From contig NZ_JBJUVG010000008.1 in assembly GCF_046097595.1 (NCBI RefSeq), forward strand, positions 1 through 64,000: a stretch of 64,000 bases of DNA, in the 5' to 3' direction. Below are positions 48,436-57,402 of this stretch, in pieces. Numbering within the stretch: the stretch's first letter is position 1; each line of letters begins with the position of its first letter. This DNA is from Peptococcus simiae (GTDB taxonomy: Bacteria; Bacillota; Peptococcia; Peptococcales; Peptococcaceae). Both the position numbers and the translations under genes were made by a program. Below the pieces are notes generated by a model. It was not told the DNA's origin and did not search any database. It saw nothing but the letters and a program-made list of their open reading frames with translations.

Positions 48436-49800
48436 TCACTTCCCTAAGCAAAACTGTGAAAAAATCTGGTCTAAGAGGTCATCGGCAGCGGTTTCCCCGG
48501 TAATGAGGCCTAGGATTTCCCAGGCATGCTGGAGGTCAATGACCAGGAGGTCATCGGAAAGGCCCTGGTCCAGGGCGGCAATGAATTGACGGATGTCCTG
48601 CAAGGCCGTTTCCGCCAGGGCCACCTGCCGGGTATTGGTTAGGTAGAGGGCATTTTCTGCAGCCGGGGCCTCTTTCAAAGCCGCTGCCTTCAGGGCCCGG
48701 CCCAGGTCATCGATGCCGGTACCGGCCAGGGCGCTGGTGGTGACCACCGGCCAGGGGCTGGCGCTGGCACTTCCTTCAGCCAGGTCGGTCTGGTTGATGA
48801 CCAAAAGGCCCACCTGGTCGGCATGGTCTGCGATAAAGGCCTCATCCTCTGGGGTGAGGCCGGTGGGGGCATCGACACAGTAGGCGATAACATCGGCCCC
48901 TTTGACGATATCCCGGGCCCGGTCGACGCCGATTTGCTCGACCAGGTCATCGGTTTCCCGGAGGCCGGCGGTATCAACCAGGCGGAGGGCCATCCCTTCC
49001 ACCTGGACGGTGGCCTCAACCGAATCCCGGGTGGTCCCGGGGATATTGGTCACGATGGCGGTATTGCGGCCGGTCAGGGCATTGAGGAGGGAACTCTTGC
49101 CAACATTGGCCCGGCCACAAAGGGCCACGGTAATCCCCTCCCGGTAGAACCGGCCCCGGGCGGCTGTATCCACCAGCTTAGCCAAGTCCTCTTCCAGGGC
49201 CTCGGCCCGCTGGCGGTAGGTCGCCCGGTCAAGCCGTTCAATATCATCTTCAGGAAAGTCCAGGTCGGCCTGGATATAGGCGATGAGCTCTAAAATTGAC
49301 GCCCGGAGGCCATCGACGACCCGGGCGGTGGCCCCGGACTTTTGCCGGGCCGCCAGCTTTAAGGCCCCATCACTCTTGGCCTCAACCAGGTCCATAATGG
49401 CTTCAGCCCGGCTGAGGTCCAGCTTGCCGTTTAAAAAGGCCCGGCGGGAAAATTCCCCGGCCTCAGCCAGCCGGGCCCCATGGGCACAGGTCTCCCGGAG
49501 GATTTCCCCCAGGGCCACCGGCCCCCCATGGCACTGGACTTCAACAACATCTTCCCCGGTATAGGACCGGGGCCCCCGCATGACCATAAACAGGGCCTCA
49601 TCAAGGGGTTCACCCTGGCGGTTAACCACCCAGCCGTAATGGATGGTGTGGCTGGCCACCCGGCTGATTTTTCCGGATCCACCGGCCAGGGCATCCGCTA
49701 TGGCTAGGGCTTCATCCCCGGAAATCCGCACAATGCCAACGGCCCCCTTGCCCGGTGCCGTAATGATTTGAGCAATGGTTTGGCTTTCATTGATGTGCAA
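48436..49800 (-). CDS. mnmE: tRNA modification GTPase MnmE
   Basis: The 454-residue GTPase has an N-terminal folate-binding domain, a helical domain with inserted G domain (about residues 215-375; GRANVGKSSLLN, IPGTTRD, DTAGL) and the C-terminal FCLGK motif carrying the catalytic Cys. The G4 motif reads NQTD rather than the usual NKxD, a small departure. With MnmG it forms cmnm5U34 in tRNA. It lies on the leftward leading strand, not next to jag where Firmicutes often keep it. Confidence 0.96.
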   Translation of the reverse strand: MHINESQTIAQIITAPGKGAVGIVRISGDEALAIADALAGGSGKISRVASHTIHYGWVVNRQGEPLDEALFMVMRGPRSYTGEDVVEVQCHGGPVALGEILRETCAHGARLAEAGEFSRRAFLNGKLDLSRAEAIMDLVEAKSDGALKLAARQKSGATARVVDGLRASILELIAYIQADLDFPEDDIERLDRATYRQRAEALEEDLAKLVDTAARGRFYREGITVALCGRANVGKSSLLNALTGRNTAIVTNIPGTTRDSVEATVQVEGMALRLVDTAGLRETDDLVEQIGVDRARDIVKGADVIAYCVDAPTGLTPEDEAFIADHADQVGLLVINQTDLAEGSASASPWPVVTTSALAGTGIDDLGRALKAAALKEAPAAENALYLTNTRQVALAETALQDIRQFIAALDQGLSDDLLVIDLQHAWEILGLITGETAADDLLDQIFSQFCLGK

Positions 49801-49885
49801 AACCGGTCATCCTTTCTTTTAAGAGGTCACTTTTATACTTTCATTCAATAGGAGCTGGCTATTAAGTACCCATAAAGCCATCATT

Positions 49886-49913
49886 GAAAAACGGAGACAG
49901 GGGCTGTCTCCGT
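49886..49913 (-). terminator. Terminator after the gyrA-linked small gene
   Basis: The stem ACGGAGACAG/CTGTCTCCGT (49891-49913) is followed on the minus strand by TTTTC, just beyond the stop at 49923. Confidence 0.8.
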
Positions 49914-49922
49914 TCATGATGC

Positions 49923-50204
49923 CTATAACCGCCCGCTCTTGCAGCGTTCGGCGAGTTGATCGATGTAACTTTCAGCAAAGGCCTGGCCATGGAGGGTCTT
50001 CCGGCGGAAGAGCCTGATGGCCCCGTCCCGGTCCCCATGCTGGAGGTGGGTGCAGAGTTGCTGAACCAGCTTGCCGGTAATCATGACCTTATCGTAGTCG
50101 GCCTGGTGGCGGTTATCAAAGCTGTGCTTAATCCACAGGATGGCCGTTACCAGGACAACAAGGCCCACAACAATAAAAAAGCCATTCCAAAATGTTGGTC
50201 CCAT
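49923..50204 (-). CDS. Small membrane-anchored protein downstream of gyrA
   Basis: The 93-residue protein has one N-terminal membrane helix (about residues 8-25) and a basic cytoplasmic helical part. Its start overlaps the gyrA stop by one base, so it is co-translated. I do not recognise a family. The overlap, a normal start and a terminator immediately after it support a real gene. Confidence 0.7.
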   Translation of the reverse strand: MGPTFWNGFFIVVGLVVLVTAILWIKHSFDNRHQADYDKVMITGKLVQQLCTHLQHGDRDGAIRLFRRKTLHGQAFAESYIDQLAERCKSGRL

Positions 50205-52633
50205 TAGTCTTCCTCTTCAATGATTCTTGCCATACCGACCACTTCATCATCGCCTTCCAGGTGCATCATGGTGACGCCCTGGGTGGCCCGGCCGGTTTGA
50301 GAAATATCGTTCACAGCAAAGCGGATGAGGGTGCCTTCCCGGCTGATGGTCATGACTTCTTCCCCGTCACGGACCACCAGAGCCTGGACCAGCCGCTGGC
50401 CCCGCTTGCCGAGTTTTACGGTAAAGACGCCCTTACCGCCCCGGTTTTGCAGGTTGTATTCGGTCAGCTTGGTCCGTTTACCGAAACCCTTTTCCGTGAT
50501 GACCAGGAGGCTGGCATCCTCTTGGACGATGTCCATATTAATGACCTGGTCCCCTTGGGCCAGCTTAATGCCGATGACACCGGCAGTGTAGCGGCCGGTC
50601 GGGCGGACATCCTCTTCATTAAAGCGGATGGCATAGCCCCCCTCGGTGACGATGATCAGTTCATCATGGCCAGCGGTCAGCTTCACAGCCACCACTTCGT
50701 CCCCATCATCCAGGCGGATGGCTAAGATGCCGTCCTTGCGGTTGGTATCGTAATCCTTTAGGGCCGTTTTCTTGACCTTGCCCAGCTTGGTAACAGCGGT
50801 CAGGTAACGGTCATCAAAGTCCCGCAGGGCGATGACGGTGGCCACCTTTTCCCCTTGATTGAGGTTGAGGAGGTTGATGATGGCCATCCCCTTGCCGGTC
50901 CGGCTACTTTCCGGAATATCAAAGGCCCGGAGCCGGAGGACCCGGCCGGTATTGGTGAAGAAGAGGAGCTGGTGGTGGGTGGTGGTAATGAAGATTTCCT
51001 CTATCCAGTCTTCTTCCTTCATCTTGGCCGAAGAAACCCCCCGGCCGCCCCGTTTTTGACTCTTATAGGTGTCCATGGGCATCCGCTTGATGTAGCCGTC
51101 ATGGGAGAGGGTAATGACCATGTCCTCATCGGCAATGAGGTCATAAATATCCATATCCTGGTCATCCAGGGAGATTTCGGTCCGGCGGTCGTCGCCGTAT
51201 TTGTCGGCGATTTCCGAGAGTTCTTCGGCGATGATCTGCCGGACCAGGTTGATGTCAGCCAGGATGGACTTGTAATAGGCAATCCGCTCCCGTAATTCGG
51301 CCAGTTCTTCTTCCAGCTTGGTGACGTTCAAGCCCTGTAACCGGCGCAGCTGCATTTCAATAACGGCCTGGGCCTGGCGGTCGCTCAGGCCAAAGGCCTC
51401 GCCCAGCCGGGCCTTACTTTCAGCGTCATCATAGGAGGACCGGATGATCCGGATGACCTCGTCAATATTATCGACGGCAATCTTTAGCCCTTCAACGATA
51501 TGGGCCCTTTCTTCCGCCTTGCGGAGGTCAAACTTGGTCCGGCGGATGATGATATTTTCCTGGTGGTCCAGGTAGTAGGCCAGCATCTGGCGGAGGTTGA
51601 GGATTTTCGGCTCGCCGCCGACCAGGGCCAGGTTGATGACCCCAAAATTTTCCTGGAGCTGGGTGTGCTTGAAGAGCTGGTTGAGCATGACCCGGGGGTT
51701 GACATCCCGGCGCAGCTCGACCACGATCCGCAAGCCCTTCCGGTCACTTTCGTCCCGGAGGTCAGTGATCCCGTCTAAGACCTTATCCCGGGTCAGTTCG
51801 GCGATTTTGGTGATAAGCCGGGCCTTGTTGACCTGGTAGGGGATTTCCGTCACCACAATCCGGTGCTTGCCGCCGCTCATCTTTTCGATGCCGGTCCGGG
51901 CCCGGACGGTAATGCTGCCCCGGCCGGTTTTATAGGCATTGCGGATACCATCGGTCCCCATGATAATGGCCCCGGTCGGAAAGTCCGGGCCCTTGATTTT
52001 TTGGTAGAGGGTCTCGTCAGAGACTTCCGGGTCTTCAATCATGGCCAGGACGGCATCGGTCACATTCCGGAGGTTGTGGGGGGGCATATTGGTCGCCATC
52101 CCTACAGCAATCCCCGAGGATCCGTTGACCAGGAGGTTGGGGAACCGGGCCGGTAGGACCACCGGCTCTTCCATGGTATTGTCATAGTTAGGGGTATAAT
52201 CGACGGTTTCCTTGTCGATATCCCGGAGCATTTCCCGGGCCAGCCGGCTCATCCGGGCCTCGGTGTACCGCATGGCTGCGGCCTGGTAGCCGTCAATATT
52301 CCCGAAGTTCCCCTGGCCATCTACCAGGGGGTAGCGCATGGCAAAGGGCTGTTCCATCCGGACCATGGCATCATAGCAGGCGGAGTCGCCGTGGGGGTGG
52401 AGGTGACCCAGGACATAGCCGACAATATTAGCACTTTTAACAGTGGGTTTATCCGGGGTAAAGCCGGCCTTGTGCATGCCGAATAAAATCCGTCGGTGGA
52501 CGGGCTTGAGCCCGTCGCGGACATCAGGTAAGGCCCGGGAGGTGATAACGCTCATAGAATAGTCCAAAAAGGACGTCTTCATTTCTTCAACGAGGTGGAT
52601 GGGACGAATACTCCCATGGGTGTAATTTTCCAA
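50204..52633 (-). CDS. gyrA: DNA gyrase subunit A
   Basis: The 809-residue subunit carries the quinolone-determining region HPHGDSACYDAMVRM with the usual Ser and Asp present (Ser83 and Asp87 in E. coli numbering) and Cys in place of Val85, the catalytic Tyr in AAAMRYTEARM, and a C-terminal beta-pinwheel with a near-canonical GyrA box QNRGGKG, supporting gyrase rather than topoisomerase IV. It cuts and rejoins DNA to introduce negative supercoils. It follows gyrB by 28 bases. Confidence 0.96.
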   Translation of the reverse strand: MENYTHGSIRPIHLVEEMKTSFLDYSMSVITSRALPDVRDGLKPVHRRILFGMHKAGFTPDKPTVKSANIVGYVLGHLHPHGDSACYDAMVRMEQPFAMRYPLVDGQGNFGNIDGYQAAAMRYTEARMSRLAREMLRDIDKETVDYTPNYDNTMEEPVVLPARFPNLLVNGSSGIAVGMATNMPPHNLRNVTDAVLAMIEDPEVSDETLYQKIKGPDFPTGAIIMGTDGIRNAYKTGRGSITVRARTGIEKMSGGKHRIVVTEIPYQVNKARLITKIAELTRDKVLDGITDLRDESDRKGLRIVVELRRDVNPRVMLNQLFKHTQLQENFGVINLALVGGEPKILNLRQMLAYYLDHQENIIIRRTKFDLRKAEERAHIVEGLKIAVDNIDEVIRIIRSSYDDAESKARLGEAFGLSDRQAQAVIEMQLRRLQGLNVTKLEEELAELRERIAYYKSILADINLVRQIIAEELSEIADKYGDDRRTEISLDDQDMDIYDLIADEDMVITLSHDGYIKRMPMDTYKSQKRGGRGVSSAKMKEEDWIEEIFITTTHHQLLFFTNTGRVLRLRAFDIPESSRTGKGMAIINLLNLNQGEKVATVIALRDFDDRYLTAVTKLGKVKKTALKDYDTNRKDGILAIRLDDGDEVVAVKLTAGHDELIIVTEGGYAIRFNEEDVRPTGRYTAGVIGIKLAQGDQVINMDIVQEDASLLVITEKGFGKRTKLTEYNLQNRGGKGVFTVKLGKRGQRLVQALVVRDGEEVMTISREGTLIRFAVNDISQTGRATQGVTMMHLEGDDEVVGMARIIEEED

Positions 52634-52661
52634 AAGACTGCCTCCTTTCTATAGAATTCGA

Positions 52662-54584
52662 TTAAGTATCGATGTTTTTAACATACTTGGCATTGGTCGT
52701 GATAAAGTCCCGCCGGGGGCCGACCTTTTCCCCCATGAGCATGCTGAAGACATCGTCTGCATGGGCGGCATCTTCCAGTTGGACCTGGAGGAGGACCCGG
52801 TTTTCATTGTTCATGGTGGTTTCCCACAATTGTTCGGCGTCCATTTCCCCAAGCCCCTTGTAGCGCTTGAGGTTCTTTTCCAAGGTCTCGCTGCCCTTTT
52901 CTTCCCGGTATTTTTCCAGGGACTCATCATTGTACAAGTAGGTGAGTTTTTTCCCCTCTTTAACACTGTAGAGGGGGGGCTGGGCGATGTAAATGTAGCC
53001 CGCATCAATAAGGGGTGCCATATACCGGTAAAAGAGGGTCAGGAGCAGGGTCCGGATGTGGGCCCCGTCGACGTCGGCGTCGGTCATGATGATGATCTTA
53101 TGGTAGCGGGCCTTGGCCAGGTCAAACTGGTCGCCCACCCCGGTACCAATGGCGGTGATAAGGTTTTTGATTTCCTCACTGTTTAAAATCCGGTCCAAAC
53201 GGGCTTTTTCAACATTTAAAATTTTCCCCCGCAGCGGTAAAATCGCCTGAAAACGGCGGTCCCGGCCATCCTGGGCCGACCCCCCTGCAGAGTTCCCTTC
53301 GACGATGAAGAGTTCGGAAAAGGCCGGGTCCTTGACGGAGCAGTCCACCAGTTTCCCCGGTAGGGAGGTGGATTCCAGGGCGCTCTTCCGCCGGGTCATA
53401 TCCCGGGCCTTCCGGGCAGCTACTCGGGCCCGTTGGGCGTCGATAGCCTTGTTAATGATGGCCTTGGCCTCACTGGGGTGTTCTTCCAGGAAGGTAGAAA
53501 TCCCATTGCCGACAATAACGTCGACAATGCCCCGGACCTCGCTATTGCCCAGCTTGGTCTTGGTCTGGCCCTCAAACTGGGGCTCAGGGACCTGGACACT
53601 GATGACCGCGGTAAGCCCCTCCCGGATATCATCCCCGGAAAGGTTATCTTCTTTTTCTTTTAAAAGGTTCATCCGCCGGGCATAGTCATTGACAGACCGG
53701 GTCAGGGCTGTTTTAAAGCCCACTTCGTGGGTCCCGCCTTCAACGGTGTGGATGTTATTGGTATAGGAATAAATATTTTCGCTGTAGCTCTTGGTATATT
53801 GCATGGCAATATCCACAATAATCCCATCCCGGTCCCCTTCAAAGATGACCGGGTCCTTGTGGATGGGGACCCGGTTCCGGTTGAGCCAGGGCACATAGTC
53901 GGCCAGGCCGCCGGGGTGGTGGTAGGTTTCCGAATAAACCTCTTCCGGCCGTTCATCGGTTAAAAGCAGGGTCAGGCCCCCGTTTAAGAAGGAAAGTTCC
54001 TGTAAGCGCCGGGCCAGGATCTCATATTCAAAGGTGATTCCTTCTTTAAAGATTTCGATATCCGGGTGGAACCAGATGGTGGTCCCGGTGTGGGAACATT
54101 CCCCGACCACTTCCAGCTCGCTTTTAATTTTCCCCCGGGAAAAGTGCTGCTCATGGACCTGGCCATCCCGGCAAATTCTGACCCGCATGGCGTCAGACAG
54201 GGCATTAACGACGCTCATCCCGACCCCGTGCAGGCCCCCGGAGACCTTATAGCCCCCTTCGCCGAATTTCCCCCCGGCGTGGAGGACGGTCATAACCACT
54301 TCTGAAGTGGGCCGCCCCATTTTAGGGTGGATATCGACCGGGATTCCCCGGCCCTGGTCCCGTACAGTGATAGAATTATCAGTATGTATGGTGACCTCAA
54401 TGGTATCCCCGTAGCCGGCCAGGGCTTCGTCAATGGAGTTGTCTACAATTTCATTGACCAAGTGGTGTAAGCCGGCGCTATCCGTTGTTCCGATATACAT
54501 CCCCGGCCGTTTCCGGACCGGTTCCAAGCCTTCCAGGACCTGGATTTCATTACCTGTATAATTGCCTTCCAAAGGTGTTACCAA
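52662..54584 (-). CDS. gyrB: DNA gyrase subunit B
   Basis: The 640-residue ATPase subunit has the GHKL ATP site (IVDNSIDEALAGYGD, GGLHGVGMSVVNALS), the TOPRIM residues EGNSAGGSAQDGRDR and MTDADVDGAHIRTLLL, and the C-terminal GLGEMDAEQLWETTM. The start is TTG at 54584, supported by AAGGAGGTG six bases upstream. The first ATG is well inside the conserved region. It is preceded by a structured leader (54603-54681). Confidence 0.96.
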   Translation of the reverse strand: MVTPLEGNYTGNEIQVLEGLEPVRKRPGMYIGTTDSAGLHHLVNEIVDNSIDEALAGYGDTIEVTIHTDNSITVRDQGRGIPVDIHPKMGRPTSEVVMTVLHAGGKFGEGGYKVSGGLHGVGMSVVNALSDAMRVRICRDGQVHEQHFSRGKIKSELEVVGECSHTGTTIWFHPDIEIFKEGITFEYEILARRLQELSFLNGGLTLLLTDERPEEVYSETYHHPGGLADYVPWLNRNRVPIHKDPVIFEGDRDGIIVDIAMQYTKSYSENIYSYTNNIHTVEGGTHEVGFKTALTRSVNDYARRMNLLKEKEDNLSGDDIREGLTAVISVQVPEPQFEGQTKTKLGNSEVRGIVDVIVGNGISTFLEEHPSEAKAIINKAIDAQRARVAARKARDMTRRKSALESTSLPGKLVDCSVKDPAFSELFIVEGNSAGGSAQDGRDRRFQAILPLRGKILNVEKARLDRILNSEEIKNLITAIGTGVGDQFDLAKARYHKIIIMTDADVDGAHIRTLLLTLFYRYMAPLIDAGYIYIAQPPLYSVKEGKKLTYLYNDESLEKYREEKGSETLEKNLKRYKGLGEMDAEQLWETTMNNENRVLLQVQLEDAAHADDVFSMLMGEKVGPRRDFITTNAKYVKNIDT

Positions 54585-54602
54585 GGAAGCACCTCCTTAT
54601 AA

Positions 54603-54629
54603 CAAAATAAAGGCGCCACCAGGTGCGCC
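54603..54629 (-). terminator. Possible attenuator or terminator in the gyrB leader
   Basis: On the minus strand GGCGCACC pairs with GGTGGCGCC with one bulged base, followed by TTTATTTTG, just before the gyrB ribosome site. It could modulate readthrough into gyrB. Confidence 0.4.
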
Positions 54630-54651
54630 AGTTGTAAAATAAGTAGGGGAG

Positions 54652-54681
54652 GGTTAATTGTTTGAATACAAACAATTAACC
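54652..54681. repeat. Perfect 13-bp inverted repeat upstream of gyrB
   Basis: GGTTAATTGTTTG-AATA-CAAACAATTAACC. It has no T-tract and lies between the recF terminator and gyrB. It may be an operator for supercoiling or replication control, or a leader hairpin. Confidence 0.7.
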
Positions 54682-54733
54682 TGACCCGGTGGAAAGGCAG
54701 ACCAAGTGCTTTTCCATACCCTTCTAATTATAC

Positions 54734-54782
54734 CAAAAACCCCCGTTATTTGCAAAAAATACAAGCAAAAAACGAGGGTTTT
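54734..54782 (-). terminator. recF terminator
   Basis: On the minus strand AAAACCCTCGTT pairs with AACGGGGGTTTT (one G-T pair) over a loop of about 23 bases, ending in T-rich sequence. It overlaps the recF stop. Confidence 0.6.
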
Positions 54783-55902
54783 AGCCTTTTGGAATGATAT
54801 TTCCCTCTTGAACCGAAAAAACCTTGCTATTTTTAAATAATTCATGGCTAAGATCCAAGTGGGTACTGCTGATAAAGGTCTGAAGGTCCTGGTCCACCAC
54901 CGCCTCCAGGAGGAGCCTTTGGCGGATGGGGTCCAGTTCACTCAGGACATCGTCTAAAAGGAGGATGGGCTGGCTGCCACAGCGTTGGCGGATGACATCC
55001 ACTTCAGCCAGTTTCAGGGCCAGGATGGCCGTCCGCTGCTGACCCTGGCTGCCGAAGGTCCGTAAATCCTCCTGGCTGGCGTAAAAAACCAGGTCGTCCC
55101 GGTGGGGGCCAATACTGGTGCTGCCCGCCCGGATATCGTGTTGGCGCTGGTCAGCCAGGGCCTCCAGGAAAAGGCGCTCCAGGTCTTCTGCCCCTTCATT
55201 TTTGACCTGGGCCCCCAGGGAGGCCTGGTAGGTAATATTAAAGCCGGCCTTCCGGGCCATGTGCTCATGGACTTGCCGGGCTCGGGGAACCAGGTGGCGC
55301 AAAAAATCCAACCGATCAGCGATGAGCCGCGCCCCGGACTGGGCCAGGTTCCGGTCCCATACCGAAAGCTGGCCGGTCTCGGCCCGGCCGGCCCGGATAT
55401 CCTTTAAAAGTTCATTGCGCTGGGCCAGGAGCTTGCGGTACTTCCGCCTTTCTAGGTCATAGCCGGGGTTGACCAGGCCCAGTTCCCGGTCTAAAAACCG
55501 CCGCCGCTCATCCGGGGACCCCTTGACCACAGCCAGGTCATCCGGGGTGAAGAGGACAGCCAGGAGTCGGTCCGGCAGGTCCTGGAGCTGGCGGTAGCTG
55601 ACCCCATTGAGCCGCCAGCGCTTGGCGTGGCCGTTAAAGGCCAGCTCCAGGGGCAGCTGGCGACGGCTCCCCTCGGCCTGGATAATGGCCTTTAACCGGG
55701 CGGCCTCAGCCCCATGGTAGATGAGGTCCCGGTCCTTGGCGGCCCGAAAGCCATGGCCTACAGAAAGGGTATAAAGACTTTCGATCAGGTTGGTCTTGCC
55801 CTGGCCATTGGGCCCAATGAGGAGGTTCAAAACCGGGGCCGGACTGATATCAACCCGGCGGTAGTTGCGAAAATAGGCCAGCTGGAGCCCTTGTATCAAC
55901 AT
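54781..55902 (-). CDS. recF: DNA replication and repair protein RecF
   Basis: The 373-residue SMC-like ATPase has Walker A GPNGQGKTNLIES (about residue 30) and the C-terminal LLLDDVLSELDPIRQ Walker B/signature. It helps load RecA at gaps with RecO and RecR. Its ATG overlaps the dnaN stop (TAATG), the classic dnaN-recF coupling. The S4-like yaaA gene often found between dnaN and recF is absent. Confidence 0.95.
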   Translation of the reverse strand: MLIQGLQLAYFRNYRRVDISPAPVLNLLIGPNGQGKTNLIESLYTLSVGHGFRAAKDRDLIYHGAEAARLKAIIQAEGSRRQLPLELAFNGHAKRWRLNGVSYRQLQDLPDRLLAVLFTPDDLAVVKGSPDERRRFLDRELGLVNPGYDLERRKYRKLLAQRNELLKDIRAGRAETGQLSVWDRNLAQSGARLIADRLDFLRHLVPRARQVHEHMARKAGFNITYQASLGAQVKNEGAEDLERLFLEALADQRQHDIRAGSTSIGPHRDDLVFYASQEDLRTFGSQGQQRTAILALKLAEVDVIRQRCGSQPILLLDDVLSELDPIRQRLLLEAVVDQDLQTFISSTHLDLSHELFKNSKVFSVQEGNIIPKG

Positions 55903-57014
55903 TAGCGACGCAGGGGCAGGATGAGGTAGAGGTAGTCCTCGCCGGCCTGGGGCTTCATGACACAGGGGCCCATGGACCCGTTAAAGGTCACATCCAGGTG
56001 GCTGTCATCCATGGCCTTTAGGGCATCGATCAGGTAGCGGGCATTGAAGGAAATATCAATGACCTCGCCCTCCTGGTAGACAGGCAGGTGCTCGTCGACC
56101 TTCCCGTAATCGCTGGCTGTCGAAATATGCAGGAGGTTGTTTTCAATATGGAAGGTGACCACGAAGGTCCCGTCCTTTTCTCGGCTGAAGAGGGTGGCCC
56201 GGTCCAGGGCATCCAGGAGGGGCTTACGCTCCAGCTTGACATAGGTCTGCCAGCCGGTGGGGATGACCTTGTCAAAGGGCGGAAAATCCCCCCGGATGCG
56301 CTGGGCCAGGAGGCGGATTTGGGCCGTTTTAAAGAGAACCTGGCGGTCGCTGATTTCCAGTTCAACCGGGTCTTCGCTGCCGGAAACAATCCGGGCCCAT
56401 TCATTCAAGGCCCGGACCGGGATAATTAAGTCGTGATCGGCCCCGTTTTTATTATTGAGGACGGTGATTTTCTTGGCCAGGCGGAAGCTGTCCGTCCCAA
56501 CCACGGTCAGTTCATGGCCCCGGATTTGAAAGAGGAGGCCGGTAAAGACCGGGCGGACTTCGTCGGCATTGACGGCAAAGGCTGTATGGCTGACCGCTTC
56601 ACTAAAGTCCTTGGCGGTCAGGGTCACTTCAGCCGGAGACACGGCCGGTGGAAAAGTCGGGTATTCCCGGCCCGGCCAACCGTATAAGTCGGCGGTGTTA
56701 TCCCCATAGCTAATGGTCATATGGTCGGCCCCGTCCTTACTGGTATTGTGGAAAATAATTCGGCCATCGGGCAGGCGACGGACCAGGTCAGTAAAACCCC
56801 GGCCCTGGACGACCGTCTCCCCGGGTTCAATAACTTCCACAGGAACGGTTACCTCCAGGCGGACCTCCAGGTCTGAGGCGGTCATGGTGAGTTGGTCCCG
56901 GTCACAGGTCAGGTGGATACCGGACAGGATAGCCATGGTGTTTTTTGAGCTCAGTGCGCGCTGGACAATTTGCAGGGCATCGGTAAGATTTTCCTTAATG
57001 GCTGAAAATTGCAT
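55902..57014 (-). CDS. dnaN: DNA polymerase III beta subunit (sliding clamp)
   Basis: The 370-residue protein shows the three-domain clamp pattern, beginning MQFSAIKENLTDALQIVQRA and ending with the conserved LILPLRR-type C-terminus. It forms the dimeric ring that tethers the polymerase. It is separated from dnaA by a 388-base region full of DnaA boxes. AAGGAGCC precedes the ATG. Confidence 0.97.
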   Translation of the reverse strand: MQFSAIKENLTDALQIVQRALSSKNTMAILSGIHLTCDRDQLTMTASDLEVRLEVTVPVEVIEPGETVVQGRGFTDLVRRLPDGRIIFHNTSKDGADHMTISYGDNTADLYGWPGREYPTFPPAVSPAEVTLTAKDFSEAVSHTAFAVNADEVRPVFTGLLFQIRGHELTVVGTDSFRLAKKITVLNNKNGADHDLIIPVRALNEWARIVSGSEDPVELEISDRQVLFKTAQIRLLAQRIRGDFPPFDKVIPTGWQTYVKLERKPLLDALDRATLFSREKDGTFVVTFHIENNLLHISTASDYGKVDEHLPVYQEGEVIDISFNARYLIDALKAMDDSHLDVTFNGSMGPCVMKPQAGEDYLYLILPLRR

Positions 57015-57402
57015 GGCAGGCTCCTTTCTTCTTCTTCAGGATATATCTTAGTAGCAGTAGTAGTAGGCAGGGTGGATATGTGGATAAGTTCATAAAAGAC
57101 CGACGGATGCCCAAAAATAGGTTGGGGAAAAGCCTATGGAAAAGCGAAGGGTTTTATCCACAGTATCCAAAGGTCTGGGGGATCTTGTGGATAAAGAGGG
57201 TCTTTTCCACAAAATATCCCCAGTTATCCCCACAAGGGGCAAAATAGCGGTTTTTCGGGCATTATATTTATAAAAATATACTTATTTATTTATCCACACA
57301 CTTGTGGAAAATAATGTGGATAAGAAAGGGCTTAACCACGTGTTTTATAAGCTTTTTCCACTTATTGTGTAAAAAACAAGTGAAAAAAGGACTTTTCCAC
57401 AG
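57015..57402. other. oriC part 1: DnaA boxes and AT-rich region between dnaA and dnaN
   Basis: Perfect DnaA boxes (TTATCCACA or its complement) occur at 57079-57087, 57154-57162, 57186-57194, 57290-57298 and 57315-57323, with several one-mismatch copies (such as TTTTCCACA near 57203 and 57393). An A/T run at about 57258-57292 is a candidate unwinding element. Together with the cluster upstream of dnaA this forms a two-part origin, as in Bacillus subtilis. Confidence 0.88.
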
